Shown here: positions 38,821-48,022 of the stretch, piece after piece
Layout: each line of letters opens with the position of its first letter
How positions within the stretch are numbered: the stretch's first letter is position 1
Origin: Shewanella eurypsychrophilus
GTDB lineage: Bacteria; Pseudomonadota; Gammaproteobacteria; Enterobacterales; Shewanellaceae
NCBI RefSeq assembly: GCF_007004545.3
Contig: NZ_CP045503.2
Coordinates: forward strand, 3,566,102 to 3,630,101
Direction of reading: 5' to 3'
DNA: 64,000 nt
Made by a program: the position numbers and the translations under genes
The notes under the pieces: model-generated
Told to the model about the DNA's origin: nothing
The model's database searches: none
Seen by the model: only the letters and a program-made list of their open reading frames with translations

Positions 38821-38982
38821 TCAGTTACCGATTTTACCATCTTCTTGGACTCTTGACTCTTCAGTGACGTCAAAATCTTCCTTTCGATAACTATGTTGCT
38901 CGTAGGGGATATCGATTTGCACACGCTTTCGCTGAGTTTGTTCTTTTTTAGTAAACACTTTTGAAAACCAGTTCCACATCAT
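38821..38982 (-). CDS. Small hypothetical protein (53 aa) upstream of queA
   Basis: Frame from ATG 38982 (a second ATG follows at 38979) to TGA 38821. The product begins MMWNWFSKVFTKKEQ and continues highly charged. AAGGG lies six bases upstream. Composition (Trp-rich start, many Glu/Arg) and codon use look natural. It is in the same direction as queA, 62 bp upstream of it. No family recognised. Confidence 0.5.
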   Translation of the reverse strand: MMWNWFSKVFTKKEQTQRKRVQIDIPYEQHSYRKEDFDVTEESRVQEDGKIGN

Positions 38983-39120
38983 CCTTGACCCTTAAACCGA
39001 TAATTGATGAGATTATAAAATGATGCACATCCTTAAGAAATCAGTCAAATCAAGATTAAAGTGAATGAAAGACTTTCTTAGCATCGAAGGCCATGATACC
39101 GTGAAACTAGAGTTTTCACC

Positions 39121-39735
39121 ATGAAAATTAACAATTACCTAATGAACTTTCTTGCTCACCTACATCTAGCTGATAATAGTAAAACAAGTCTTGCTGCAAA
39201 TATTGCTGGTGATTTCGCCAAAGGAAATATTAGTAACTTTCCTAAACACCTACAGCAAGGGATCTGGTTACACAGACAGATTGACCAGCTCACAGACAGC
39301 CATGAACTCACTAAAGAGCTCGTTGAAAAGTTTCCCAAAGCGTTAACGAGAGCAGCCCCTATCATTATCGATTTGGCGTTCGACCATATGTTGGCCAAAT
39401 ACTGGGATGAATACCACAATCTCAGCCTGCAAGAGTTTGCCGTCAAGGCTTACGATGCCATAGATACTTGCGAACAATTACCAGAAAAACTTCAGCAACT
39501 GGCCCCTATCATTCGCAAAGAAAACTGGCTTGTCGCTTATAAAAACCAAAAAAACCTAAAGAAAACCATTAATTCAGTTGCTCAACGTATTTCTAAACCA
39601 GAGATATTTAATGGCGCTATGCAAGCAGTTGAAAAACTAGACATTGAAATAGAGATTGCGTTTAGAACCTATTATCCTCAACTGATGGCTTATAGCCGGA
39701 TCTGGAGCCGACAAACACCCGCTGAGTATTTATAA
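39121..39735 (+). CDS. acpH: Acyl-carrier-protein phosphodiesterase (DUF479)
   Basis: A 204-residue HD-like hydrolase that removes phosphopantetheine from ACP. It matches E. coli AcpH: MNFLAHLHLA, GDFAKGN, GIWLHRQIDQLTDSH, APIIIDLAFDHMLAKYW and a terminal YYPQLMAYSR. The family start corresponds to ATG 39142, but only the ATG at 39121 has a weak AGAG upstream, so up to seven extra residues are possible. Confidence 0.9.
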   Translation: MKINNYLMNFLAHLHLADNSKTSLAANIAGDFAKGNISNFPKHLQQGIWLHRQIDQLTDSHELTKELVEKFPKALTRAAPIIIDLAFDHMLAKYWDEYHNLSLQEFAVKAYDAIDTCEQLPEKLQQLAPIIRKENWLVAYKNQKNLKKTINSVAQRISKPEIFNGAMQAVEKLDIEIEIAFRTYYPQLMAYSRIWSRQTPAEYL

Positions 39736-39828
39736 TTGATGTCTTCGAGTAAATGTATACAAAAGTAATCGTTTAATAATTTTCAACCTCTACTGTTTTT
39801 GCTAGAATTCGCCGCAATAGGAGAATGC

Positions 39829-40494
39829 ATGCAAATTTTTACATATACGCCCCCCTCAATTCCTTGGCTAGATATCCGTTATCAAGACAGAGATATCATA
39901 GTTATCAATAAGCCTTCTGGCCTGCTATCTAACCCTGGACGTGCGGCAAACACTTATGATTGCGCCCTCAATCGATTACTTCAAAGCTACCCGGAAGCCA
40001 TACTTGTACACCGCCTCGATTGTGCAACATCGGGGATAATGGTATTTGCTCTCAATAAAAAAGCTGAATCGAATATCAAAACCCAATTCCAGAATAGAAT
40101 GAGTAAAAAGGTCTATATCGCTGAAGTTCAGGGGCTTATGGAGCAAGATGAAGGCTTGATAGAGCTCGCTATGAAAGCAGATAAGGCTCGACCGCCGTTA
40201 CAAGAGATAGCCACTGACGGCAAACCATCGAAAACGTATTTCAAGGTAATAGAGCGAAGGAAAGCCAGTACTTTGGTAGAGCTAAAGCCCGTTACAGGTA
40301 GGACACACCAACTCAGACTGCATATGTTAGCGTTAGGTCATACCATCTTGGGAGATGATTTTTATGGCGATAAAGAGATCATAGCGGCATCAAACAGACT
40401 GAGGTTACATGCAATGTCACTAACAATCAGCCATCCGTTTTCAAATAAAGAGATGACCTTCAAGAGTTTTCACCCTTTTCATAACGGTTTATAG
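39829..40494 (+). CDS. rluA: Dual-specificity pseudouridine synthase RluA
   Basis: A 221-residue enzyme. The catalytic motif is HRLDCATSG (Asp nucleophile), with KPSGLLSNPGR and PVTGRTHQLRLHMLALGH. No S4 domain, as in RluA. It modifies U746 of 23S rRNA and U32 of several tRNAs. The start at 39829 has AGGAG five bases upstream. Confidence 0.95.
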   Translation: MQIFTYTPPSIPWLDIRYQDRDIIVINKPSGLLSNPGRAANTYDCALNRLLQSYPEAILVHRLDCATSGIMVFALNKKAESNIKTQFQNRMSKKVYIAEVQGLMEQDEGLIELAMKADKARPPLQEIATDGKPSKTYFKVIERRKASTLVELKPVTGRTHQLRLHMLALGHTILGDDFYGDKEIIAASNRLRLHAMSLTISHPFSNKEMTFKSFHPFHNGL

Positions 40495-40501
40495 AGGTCT
40501 C

Positions 40502-40536
40502 GCATCAGCATGGTCAGTCACGCTGATGCTCTTTCT
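40502..40536 (+). terminator. Probable terminator of rluA
   Basis: GCATCAGC and GCTGATGC form an eight-bp stem around a 12-base loop, followed by TCTTTCT. Lies just beyond the rluA stop. Confidence 0.5.
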
Positions 40537-40556
40537 ATCTAGGTGGCTATAGCCAA

Positions 40557-40958
40557 CTAAGCAGCTTTGACGGTATAGAAGCACTCGCTTGAGTTACAAA
40601 TTTGCAGCGTATGCTCATCAGATAATAGGAAGTACTCACCGAAGATATTTCCGCCTTTATCTTCGAGCTTTAATCCTTCATTGGTTTCAGTACTCATCAT
40701 CCTATCTAAGCTATGGCAGCCATCATTCGACCAGATCTCCAAGTATATTTGATCTTCCTGTCTAAACAAAGTGAGCTTATTTGACGTACCATCACGATCA
40801 TCAATCCATCGACCTATGACTTCCCGGATATCGAGTTCTTTATCTTGCCAACCTAAGCGTTTGCGCTTATCTACTACTGACATTTTAATCACCTTGAGTA
40901 ATTCTCTGCTTTCTTCTGGGCGATCTGGGTACTTTATGGCTTCAACCATTGAATTCAT
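40557..40958 (-). CDS. Hypothetical protein, about 133 aa
   Basis: Not recognised. Acidic, soluble, no signal peptide; contains KRKRLGWQDKELDIREVIGRW and a C-terminal segment with two cysteines (LQICNSSECFY). The start at 40958 has GGAG nine bases upstream; ATG 40973 has none. It stands alone between rluA (convergent) and sstT. Confidence 0.7.
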   Translation of the reverse strand: MNSMVEAIKYPDRPEESRELLKVIKMSVVDKRKRLGWQDKELDIREVIGRWIDDRDGTSNKLTLFRQEDQIYLEIWSNDGCHSLDRMMSTETNEGLKLEDKGGNIFGEYFLLSDEHTLQICNSSECFYTVKAA

Positions 40959-41125
40959 TTCAATTAACTCCATTGAAACTTGTTATGTTAACGATTTGTA
41001 TCGATTTAAAGCTAAGTCGAGATTCTTAATACCTTAACCTGCTTAAATTCAGTGTAGCTTAGTAACTGTATAAAAGTGTATCGCATATGTACAATAAAAA
41101 TGCGACATAAGTCACTTTACATGCA

Positions 41126-41157
41126 TAAAAAAGCGCCTAGATTTATGGTCTAGGCGC
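41126..41157 (-). terminator. Terminator of sstT
   Basis: GCGCCTAGA pairs with TCTAGGCGC around a seven-base loop; on the minus strand TTTTTT follows. Confidence 0.85.
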
Positions 41158-41182
41158 ATTCAATTAGACTTGTACTTAAATG

Positions 41183-42412
41183 TTAGCTATTTATAGACGC
41201 CTTATTTTCAGCCGCTTCACACGCTGCGGCGGTAAAAATAACATCCGTTGAACTGTTCAAGCCAGTCTCTGCCGAGTCTTGGATAACACCTATGATAAAG
41301 CCTACCGCAACAACCTGCATAGCCACGTCATTTGAGATCCCAAATAAACTACAAGCCAATGGGATAAGCAGTAGTGAACCGCCAGCCACACCTGAAGCAC
41401 CACAGGCAGAGACTGCAGCGACAACGCTGAGCAAAATAGCAGTCAACATATCAACTTGAATGCCCATGGTATGAACCGCAGCAAGTGTTAAGACTGTAAT
41501 AGTGATAGCCGCGCCGCCCATATTAATGGTGGCACCTAACGGAATAGACACAGAATAAGTATCTTCATGAAGCTTAAGCTTCTCACACAAAGCCATGTTT
41601 ACTGGAATGTTCGCTGCACTCGATCGAGTAAAGAAAGCCGTCACACCACTTTCACGTAAACAGGTCAACACTAGCGGGTATGGATTACGTCTGATCTTGA
41701 TAAATACAATAAGAGGATTGACCACTAAGGCAATAATCGCCATCGCACCTAATAAAACAGCCAAAAGCTGAGCATAACCTGCAATTGCTGAAAAACCAGT
41801 CTCTGCAAATGTTGCCGCAACAAGGCCGAAAATACCGATAGGCGCTAAACGAATGATAAAGCGTACCATCTGGGAGATACCGTGGCTCACATCAGAAAAT
41901 ACTTGTTTGGTAGTATCACTGGCATGATGAAGTGCTAAGCCTAAGCCCACACCCCATGCAAGAATACTAATATAGTTTCCGGTCATGAGTGCATTAACTG
42001 GATTATCGACTAACTTAAACAGCAAGGTATGAATCACCTCGCCAATCCCTTCTGGTGGAGTAGCCCCTTCAGCACCAGTCGCTAGCACTAGCGTCGTTGG
42101 GAATGCGAAACTCATTAGTACTGCAGTCAGTGCGGCTGCAAATGTACCGAATAAATATAAAATCACAATCGGTTTCATATTTGTTTTAGCATTTTTCTTT
42201 TGATTAGCAATCGAAGCCGCCACTAAGATAAACACTAAAATGGGTGCTATAGCTTTTAAAGCACCAACAAAGAGCCCACCTAAGAAGGAGACGCTTTGTG
42301 CAGCACTTTCCGAAAAGGTTGCCAGTAAGATACCCGCAATAATTCCAAATAAAATTTGCAGCACTAGGCTGCCGTTAGCAATTCGCGCTAACAGAGATCG
42401 GTTTTCGTTCAT
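41183..42412 (-). CDS. sstT: Sodium:serine/threonine symporter SstT
   Basis: A 409-residue DAACS-family carrier, very similar in outline to E. coli Sst[73 protein letters not shown], and [20 protein letters not shown]. The start at 42412 (MNENRSLL) has AGG seven bases upstream and fits the family; an earlier ATG lacks one. Confidence 0.96.
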   Translation of the reverse strand: MNENRSLLARIANGSLVLQILFGIIAGILLATFSESAAQSVSFLGGLFVGALKAIAPILVFILVAASIANQKKNAKTNMKPIVILYLFGTFAAALTAVLMSFAFPTTLVLATGAEGATPPEGIGEVIHTLLFKLVDNPVNALMTGNYISILAWGVGLGLALHHASDTTKQVFSDVSHGISQMVRFIIRLAPIGIFGLVAATFAETGFSAIAGYAQLLAVLLGAMAIIALVVNPLIVFIKIRRNPYPLVLTCLRESGVTAFFTRSSAANIPVNMALCEKLKLHEDTYSVSIPLGATINMGGAAITITVLTLAAVHTMGIQVDMLTAILLSVVAAVSACGASGVAGGSLLLIPLACSLFGISNDVAMQVVAVGFIIGVIQDSAETGLNSSTDVIFTAAACEAAENKASINS

Positions 42413-42606
42413 TGTTTGGCCTGTCATTATTATATTTTATTGATTAGTTCCAATCAGACTGTATCTAAATCACTTTCGTTAATCTTAAGTTCATCCGATC
42501 ACACTTCCTTCACAGGAAGTTGTATCTAAACCGCCTTCACATGTCTAGTAATACAGACTAAACAGCTGATTATATTACCCTGTAGCAGCATTATGGTAAC
42601 AGAATG

Positions 42607-43503
42607 CTAAACATTAGCATTGTGTTGTTCTGCTCCTCGTAGCATTGCACTAATTAACTCATGGGCATCGAACTTTGTGAGCGCTTCATCGGCACCCACT
42701 TGATGAGCTTGACTAACACTAATCTCACTGGATAGAGAGGTATGCAAAATAATATAGGCTTGAGCTAATATCGGTGTATTTTTCACCTCAAAAGCTAATT
42801 CATATCCATCAAGGCCAGGCATCTCAATATCACTCACAAGCAGATCAATTGCCATTCCATCATTTGCTGCCTGCTCCATAATAGAAAGCGCATCACGGCC
42901 ATCTGAGGTCACCTGATAAGGTATGTTGATACTATCTAGCGCATCTGATAGCTGTTTACGTGCTACTTTCGAATCATCGACTAACAAAATATTGAGTGGT
43001 TTTAATTTCTCACGCTGAACATCTGTCAAAATTGCCCGTGTGGTTTCTGGGCTGGGTGGAAATACTTTAGAGAGCAGTAACTCAACATCGAGTAATTGCA
43101 CAAGTTTATCATCAAAATAGGTCACACCTGTTAAATAGGCATTTCGGCCTAAGTTATTAGGTGGAGATTCAATATCGCGCCAGTTGCACTCTATAATTTT
43201 ATCGATAGCACGTACCAAAAAACCAATAACCATTCGCTGGCAATCAGTAATGATAATATAACTCTTAGAAAGCTCTTCTTGCGCTATGGGGGTATAGCCA
43301 ACAGCAGCAGCCATATCGATAATGGGGATCGTGTTGCCTCTAATTGTTGCTGTCCCCATTATTGTCGGGTGAGAGTGAGGGATCGCGCTTAAAGGCGAAA
43401 ATGGCACTAACTCACGGATTTTAAGTGTACCCAATGCAAACAGTTGCGTTTGAGATATACGAAAAAGCAATAAGCCTTGTGATTGGCTAGCCTTACTCTT
43501 CAT
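42607..43503 (-). CDS. CheV-type chemotaxis protein (CheW-REC)
   Basis: A 298-residue two-domain protein. The CheW-like domain is at about 10-155, with LFRISQTQLFALGTLKIREL and VIDxVP-like VRAIDKIIE. The receiver domain is at about 170-295, with LLVDDSKVARKQL, the phospho-acceptor in LLVSDIEMPGLDGYEL, and Lys in ALTKFDAHEL. It couples receptors to CheA and can dampen signalling when phosphorylated. No other chemotaxis gene is adjacent. Confidence 0.92.
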   Translation of the reverse strand: MKSKASQSQGLLLFRISQTQLFALGTLKIRELVPFSPLSAIPHSHPTIMGTATIRGNTIPIIDMAAAVGYTPIAQEELSKSYIIITDCQRMVIGFLVRAIDKIIECNWRDIESPPNNLGRNAYLTGVTYFDDKLVQLLDVELLLSKVFPPSPETTRAILTDVQREKLKPLNILLVDDSKVARKQLSDALDSINIPYQVTSDGRDALSIMEQAANDGMAIDLLVSDIEMPGLDGYELAFEVKNTPILAQAYIILHTSLSSEISVSQAHQVGADEALTKFDAHELISAMLRGAEQHNANV

Positions 43504-43611
43504 TAGCGTACCGAATTGAGATAAAAATGATTGATTAAGTTTAATCTATCACAGTGCAAATGAGATGACATCAATCAAAGTCGCACTAATTAAATCTGTA
43601 AGAGATAGTTG

Positions 43612-45135
43612 CTATAACTGAGATTCAAAAGGAAATAATGCAATAAAGTCGGCCATGAATTTTCGCCAAAACCCTGCACCGGGTTCAGCATAGATGACCA
43701 CATTGTTCTCTTCATCTAACCAAATGAGCTCACCCTCTTCAATGGCTAACTTATAGGTCGAATCAGCGAGTCCACTTTCTACACCATCAACAACTGCATT
43801 AGCGAAGTTTGCGTTATGAAACATGATCCCCATTTCGGTATTGATATGGGCAGATCTTGGATCGAAGTTAAATGAACCGACAAAAATTGACTTTCTATCT
43901 AAAACAAACGTTTTCGCATGTAAACTGGAGCGAGAGCTCCCTGACCAAGAGGAAGGCTTATGAAGGGGATCGGCTTTTACTTCATATATCTTGATACCAG
44001 CCTCTAATAAAGGCTGCCGATATCCCTGATAGCCAGCATGAACAGCAAGCACATCAGTAGCTGCTAAGCTATTGGTGATGATAGTAATATCCAAACCAGC
44101 TTTCGCTGAGCGAACTAAACTCTTTGTTCCCTCACTCGTTGGCACAAAATAGGGGGAAATGATTAGCACCTCTTTTTGAGCGCTAGACAGGAATCTGGAC
44201 AGATCTGACAATAACCATTTTTGCGCTAACTGATTCTGAGCCTTCTCAGGAGGATCGTAGACAACCTCACTCTTCCCCCAATGCCAGACGAGGGAATCAT
44301 CCTTAATTTTTTGTAACAGCTGACTTAATTTTAAACGACCCACATATTGATTTGACTCAAAGGCTTCACGTTCAAGTTCTAATAAGGAACCTAGATTTTC
44401 AAGATCTGCTTCAACACTGATCCCAGATGCTAAGGATTCTATTGGGTAGCTAACAAAAGCATTCCAATATCGATCGAATTGCGTGGAGACCTTATCCACC
44501 GCATCACCAATAGCCATTAAGTCAAAATCGCCAAAATCAACCTCTTCATTATTTGAAAAGTATTCATTACCAATATTTCTTCCGCCAACAATGGTCGCTG
44601 AATTATCAATAGTAAGCGATTTATTGTGCATGCGACGGTTCATTCTGGAAAAACCAGTAATGAACTCTAATCCTCTATAACTTCGGGAATAAGATGGATT
44701 AAATAAGCGAACTTCAATGTTCGGATGACTTGCTAGGTTTAGCAAGCCCTGATCTAAGTTTTTACTGGTGAGGTCGTCGAGTAAGACTCGGACCCTAACT
44801 CCCCGCTCCGCCGCATCCAACACATGCCAAATAAGCAACTTACCCGCATCATCATTGCGATAAATATAATATTGGAGATCGATACTCGTATTAGCAGATT
44901 TGATTAGCGCCAGTCTGGCAATGAAGGCATCCAAACCATTAATCAGTGGAATAACTCCCGTTTGTTCAGGGTGCTCACTAATTAATGGGGCGACATGATT
45001 GGCCAGAGGAGAGTCGGCTTTCGGAGTAAGCCGATAACTTGTTTGTTTATCGGCTTGATCTGGAATGTTGCTACACGCAGACAAGAACAAAAATAGAACT
45101 GAAATCAGTCTCGCATACAGTGTATCTTTCGCCAT
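43612..45135 (-). CDS. Phospholipase D-family lipoprotein (ClsC/YmdC-like)
   Basis: A 507-residue lipoprotein (FLFLSACSN, Cys at about 21) with two HKD motifs: HNKSLTIDNSATIVGGRNIG and HAKTFVLDRKSIFVGSFNFDPRS. This arrangement is that of cardiolipin synthase C and related phosphatidyltransferases. Its membrane-anchored periplasmic location is inferred from the lipobox. A MITE-like element lies 31 bp upstream of the start. Confidence 0.9.
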   Translation of the reverse strand: MAKDTLYARLISVLFLFLSACSNIPDQADKQTSYRLTPKADSPLANHVAPLISEHPEQTGVIPLINGLDAFIARLALIKSANTSIDLQYYIYRNDDAGKLLIWHVLDAAERGVRVRVLLDDLTSKNLDQGLLNLASHPNIEVRLFNPSYSRSYRGLEFITGFSRMNRRMHNKSLTIDNSATIVGGRNIGNEYFSNNEEVDFGDFDLMAIGDAVDKVSTQFDRYWNAFVSYPIESLASGISVEADLENLGSLLELEREAFESNQYVGRLKLSQLLQKIKDDSLVWHWGKSEVVYDPPEKAQNQLAQKWLLSDLSRFLSSAQKEVLIISPYFVPTSEGTKSLVRSAKAGLDITIITNSLAATDVLAVHAGYQGYRQPLLEAGIKIYEVKADPLHKPSSWSGSSRSSLHAKTFVLDRKSIFVGSFNFDPRSAHINTEMGIMFHNANFANAVVDGVESGLADSTYKLAIEEGELIWLDEENNVVIYAEPGAGFWRKFMADFIALFPFESQL

Positions 45136-45166
45136 CCTAGCTCCTGTTGCTTTACTCGCCTACTTA

Positions 45167-45430
45167 TACCATTCCATATAAGTATCTGGTCAGTTCAGAG
45201 ACTCTCAGTTTTTTCAATTCAAGACACATTGATGAGGAAATGGTTATTCCCTTTTAAGTCAATGTAACACAGAAGTGGAAACACTGAGAGCCTCACGCAG
45301 TGCGGGTTTCAAAGCCCTTTATGCTACGTTGAATGTTCTCGATATAGAATAACTATTAGCTTCAAACATTCGCCTTGCCTACAGTGCTTTGAACTCCCGC
45401 TGAATGATCAGATACTTACTCGGAATGGTA
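45167..45430 (-). repeat. MITE-like inverted-repeat element, family B, inverted copy
   Basis: Begins TACCATTCCATATAAGTATC and ends ...AGATACTTACTCGGAATGGTA, flanked by TA. Read on the minus strand it aligns with the 51637 copy (TTCAGCGGGAGTTCAAAGC, GAAGCTAATAGTTATTCTA, AAAGGGAATAACCATTTC). It fills the gap between the phospholipase-D gene and the phosphatase gene. Confidence 0.8.
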
Positions 45431-45437
45431 TTATAGG

Positions 45438-45908
45438 TTAATCTTGTAATGCATAAAGCACATCAAATGCAAACTGATCCCAGCCTTCGGCACTAAAAGC
45501 AATGTCTCTGACAGCTCTAACTTGACTGACCGCGTGAAGTGGTGCTGCACCATTTTCCATCAAATAGTAGGCCATAATCAACCCAGTTCTGTCTTTGCCT
45601 GAGCGACAATGGATCATCACTGGAATATTTTTATCTTCACACTCTCTGATAAAAGCTAATGCTTTAGGCAACTGCTCTACACACAGTGCTAAATCGTCTT
45701 CCTTTGGTGGGATATTATTTGAAAATGGTATACAGGCATAACTTAGGCCTGCATCGATGAACGCTTGAGGATCACACTCTTCCCCGCCATTAACAGAAAG
45801 TACTGCGCCGATCCCCGCACTTTTTATCTCTTTAAGATCCCAAGCTTCCTTGTTAGGCCCACTGCGTCCAGCAATTTTGTCTTCAACTAACCAAAACAGA
45901 TGCTGCAT
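45438..45908 (-). CDS. Dual-specificity protein phosphatase family protein
   Basis: A 156-residue protein with the cysteine-phosphatase loop HCRSGKDRTG (CX5R) and an upstream general-acid region (PFSNNIPPKEDD). Small bacterial DSP-like phosphatases of this type have varied substrates; none can be assigned here. It follows the DEAD-box gene by about 110 bp in the same direction. Confidence 0.85.
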   Translation of the reverse strand: MQHLFWLVEDKIAGRSGPNKEAWDLKEIKSAGIGAVLSVNGGEECDPQAFIDAGLSYACIPFSNNIPPKEDDLALCVEQLPKALAFIRECEDKNIPVMIHCRSGKDRTGLIMAYYLMENGAAPLHAVSQVRAVRDIAFSAEGWDQFAFDVLYALQD

Positions 45909-46015
45909 AACCTTTACCTACTTCATTAATATTGGAATATATCGGCTCGCTAACTGTGTTAACTCAACACGGTCAGCTGTACCGTCAAACATATTACTCA
46001 ATAGCCGCAAACTAG

Positions 46016-47311
46016 CTATTTTTTCGCCCACAACTCAGTATTGGCTTTAGGCACTTTCTTACGCTTTTTCTTTCCCATCCCCTCTGGTGCAGCCATCGGC
46101 TTAATTTCTCTTGATGGGCAATCTAATGGCGCTTCGGCATCAGCCTCGAATCCAGTCACTTGTTCTCGCTCAAGCCTTAATTTATTCTTCTTCTCGATGA
46201 GATTGAAATGCTGGTATTCATGATGAGAAATCAATGACAATGCCAATCCAGCCTCACCAGCACGACCACTGCGTCCAATACGATGCATATAGTCTGTTGG
46301 ACTTCGAGGAAGCTCATAGTTAATCACCACGGGGAGCTTTTCTATGTCAATACCACGAGCAGCGATATCGGTAGCGATGAGTACATGGGTCTCACCATTT
46401 TTAAACGCTTCCAGCACTTTCGTTCTCGCACCTTGTGACTTATCACTGTGAAATATTTGTGCAACAACCCCTGCCTTTGCCAACTTCTGCTCGAGTCGGT
46501 TACAGGTATTTTTAGCGCTGGCAAACACTAAGACTTGTCGCCAGTCATTTTCTTTAATGAGATGTGCTAGTAGCGCAGTCTTTCGAGTTCGATTAACCGT
46601 ATAGACCTGCTGTTTAATGGTCGATGTTTCCTCAGTCTGGATCTGAACCTCAACAGGTGTAGATAATAAACTGTCGGTTAGGGTTTTGACTTCTTCTGGA
46701 AATGTCGCCGAAAACAACAAGGTTTGTTTATGTTTAGGTAGTAAAGCAAGTACTTGATTCAATTCTTCAGTGAACCCTAGGCTTAACATACGATCCGCTT
46801 CATCAAGCACTAATGTTTTCACATCATCGAGCTTAATGGCATTACTCGATATAAGGTCTAGCAATCGACCTGGAGTCGCAACCAGAACATCCGCGCCGCC
46901 TCTCATAGCTAACATTTGAGTGTTCGCAGACACTCCGCCAAATACCGCCTCTATTTTTAATCTAGGTCTAAGTAATTGTCCGTAGCTCTTAAAGCTCTCT
47001 GCAACCTGCTGAGCAAGTTCTCGGGTTGGTACTAAAACAAGCGCGTTAACCTGGTTTCCTTTAGAAACTTTAGCACTGCTCTTCGCCAGTTTTTGCAGCA
47101 TAGGTAAGGCAAAAGCCGCCGTCTTACCTGAGCCTGTGATCGCTCCAGCCAATAGATCTCTACCCGTTAAGACCGCCGGAATAGCCTTGCCTTGGACTAA
47201 GGTTGGGTTGAGATACTCGAGTAAGGTTAAACGTTTTAGCAGTTCAGGGATTAACCCAAGTTGTTCGAATGTCGTGTCAGGCTTAGTTTGTGAGGAGTCT
47301 ACTTGGGTCAT
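46016..47311 (-). CDS. DEAD-box RNA helicase (RhlE-like)
   Basis: A 431-residue helicase with all motifs: FEQLGL (Q-motif region), AITGSGKT (I), PTRELAQQ (Ia), DEAD (II), SAT (III), and HRIGRSGR (VI). A short basic tail (KKKRKKVPKA) probably aids RNA binding. Likely role in rRNA or mRNA remodelling; subfamily is inferred. Confidence 0.93.
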   Translation of the reverse strand: MTQVDSSQTKPDTTFEQLGLIPELLKRLTLLEYLNPTLVQGKAIPAVLTGRDLLAGAITGSGKTAAFALPMLQKLAKSSAKVSKGNQVNALVLVPTRELAQQVAESFKSYGQLLRPRLKIEAVFGGVSANTQMLAMRGGADVLVATPGRLLDLISSNAIKLDDVKTLVLDEADRMLSLGFTEELNQVLALLPKHKQTLLFSATFPEEVKTLTDSLLSTPVEVQIQTEETSTIKQQVYTVNRTRKTALLAHLIKENDWRQVLVFASAKNTCNRLEQKLAKAGVVAQIFHSDKSQGARTKVLEAFKNGETHVLIATDIAARGIDIEKLPVVINYELPRSPTDYMHRIGRSGRAGEAGLALSLISHHEYQHFNLIEKKNKLRLEREQVTGFEADAEAPLDCPSREIKPMAAPEGMGKKKRKKVPKANTELWAKK

Positions 47312-47464
47312 AAAATTGAAAAGATCCGTTAGAAAAGAGTCTAGTATTAAATATGGTTCATATTCTACGCTAGATCATCAATTAAAGCTGTTTAATTTAA
47401 CCTTTACGGTGTCAGCCTGTGAGCAGGCGCTAACCGGCAACACCCATAGTCTAAGTCGAGGCGC

Positions 47465-48022
47465 TTATGATAAGGAAAAACCATTAACCCCCTCTAAAGA
47501 GAGTAAAGACTTTTTCATTTCTAGTCCGTAGGCGTAGCCCGTTAAGCTACCATTTTTTCCTATCACTCGGTGGCATGGAATGATAATCGCGATAGAGTTT
47601 GCACCATTTGCAGCACCCACAGCTCTCACCGCCTTTGGTCTGTTAATCGTATTAGCAAGATCGGCATAACTGCATGTACAGCCATAATCTAAAGCCAAGA
47701 GCGCCTGCCAAACGTCTTTTTGAAACTGTGTGCCTTTAGGCGCAAGCACCAAAGAAAAATATTGCCTTTGGCCACAAAAGTATTCCTCTAGTTGCAGCTC
47801 AGCAGCGACTAGATGATCATGTGCTTGTCTATTAAACTCAGTATTCTCACTCACAGCCTGTCGAGAGTCTGATAAGGTCAGGTGCGATAAACCGAATTGA
47901 TTAGCTTGTATAAATATCTCTCCCACCGACGTGGCGAAGGTTTTAGAGGCCATAGTCTTAGCTGTGATCAGTGAGTCATCGCTCACTTCGACGAAAACAG
48001 ATCCATTCGATAATAAACTCAT
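47465..48022 (-). CDS. ogt: Methylated-DNA--protein-cysteine methyltransferase (Ogt type)
   Basis: A 185-residue DNA repair protein with the suicide cysteine in IIPCHRVIG and the helix-turn-helix KAVRAVGAANG region. The ATG at 48022 overlaps the stop of the upstream Ada-AlkA gene (ATGA), with a GGA eight bases earlier; longer frames are rejected. It removes alkyl groups from O6-guanine and, with the coupled gene, forms a complete alkylation-repair unit. Confidence 0.92.
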   Translation of the reverse strand: MSLLSNGSVFVEVSDDSLITAKTMASKTFATSVGEIFIQANQFGLSHLTLSDSRQAVSENTEFNRQAHDHLVAAELQLEEYFCGQRQYFSLVLAPKGTQFQKDVWQALLALDYGCTCSYADLANTINRPKAVRAVGAANGANSIAIIIPCHRVIGKNGSLTGYAYGLEMKKSLLSLEGVNGFSLS

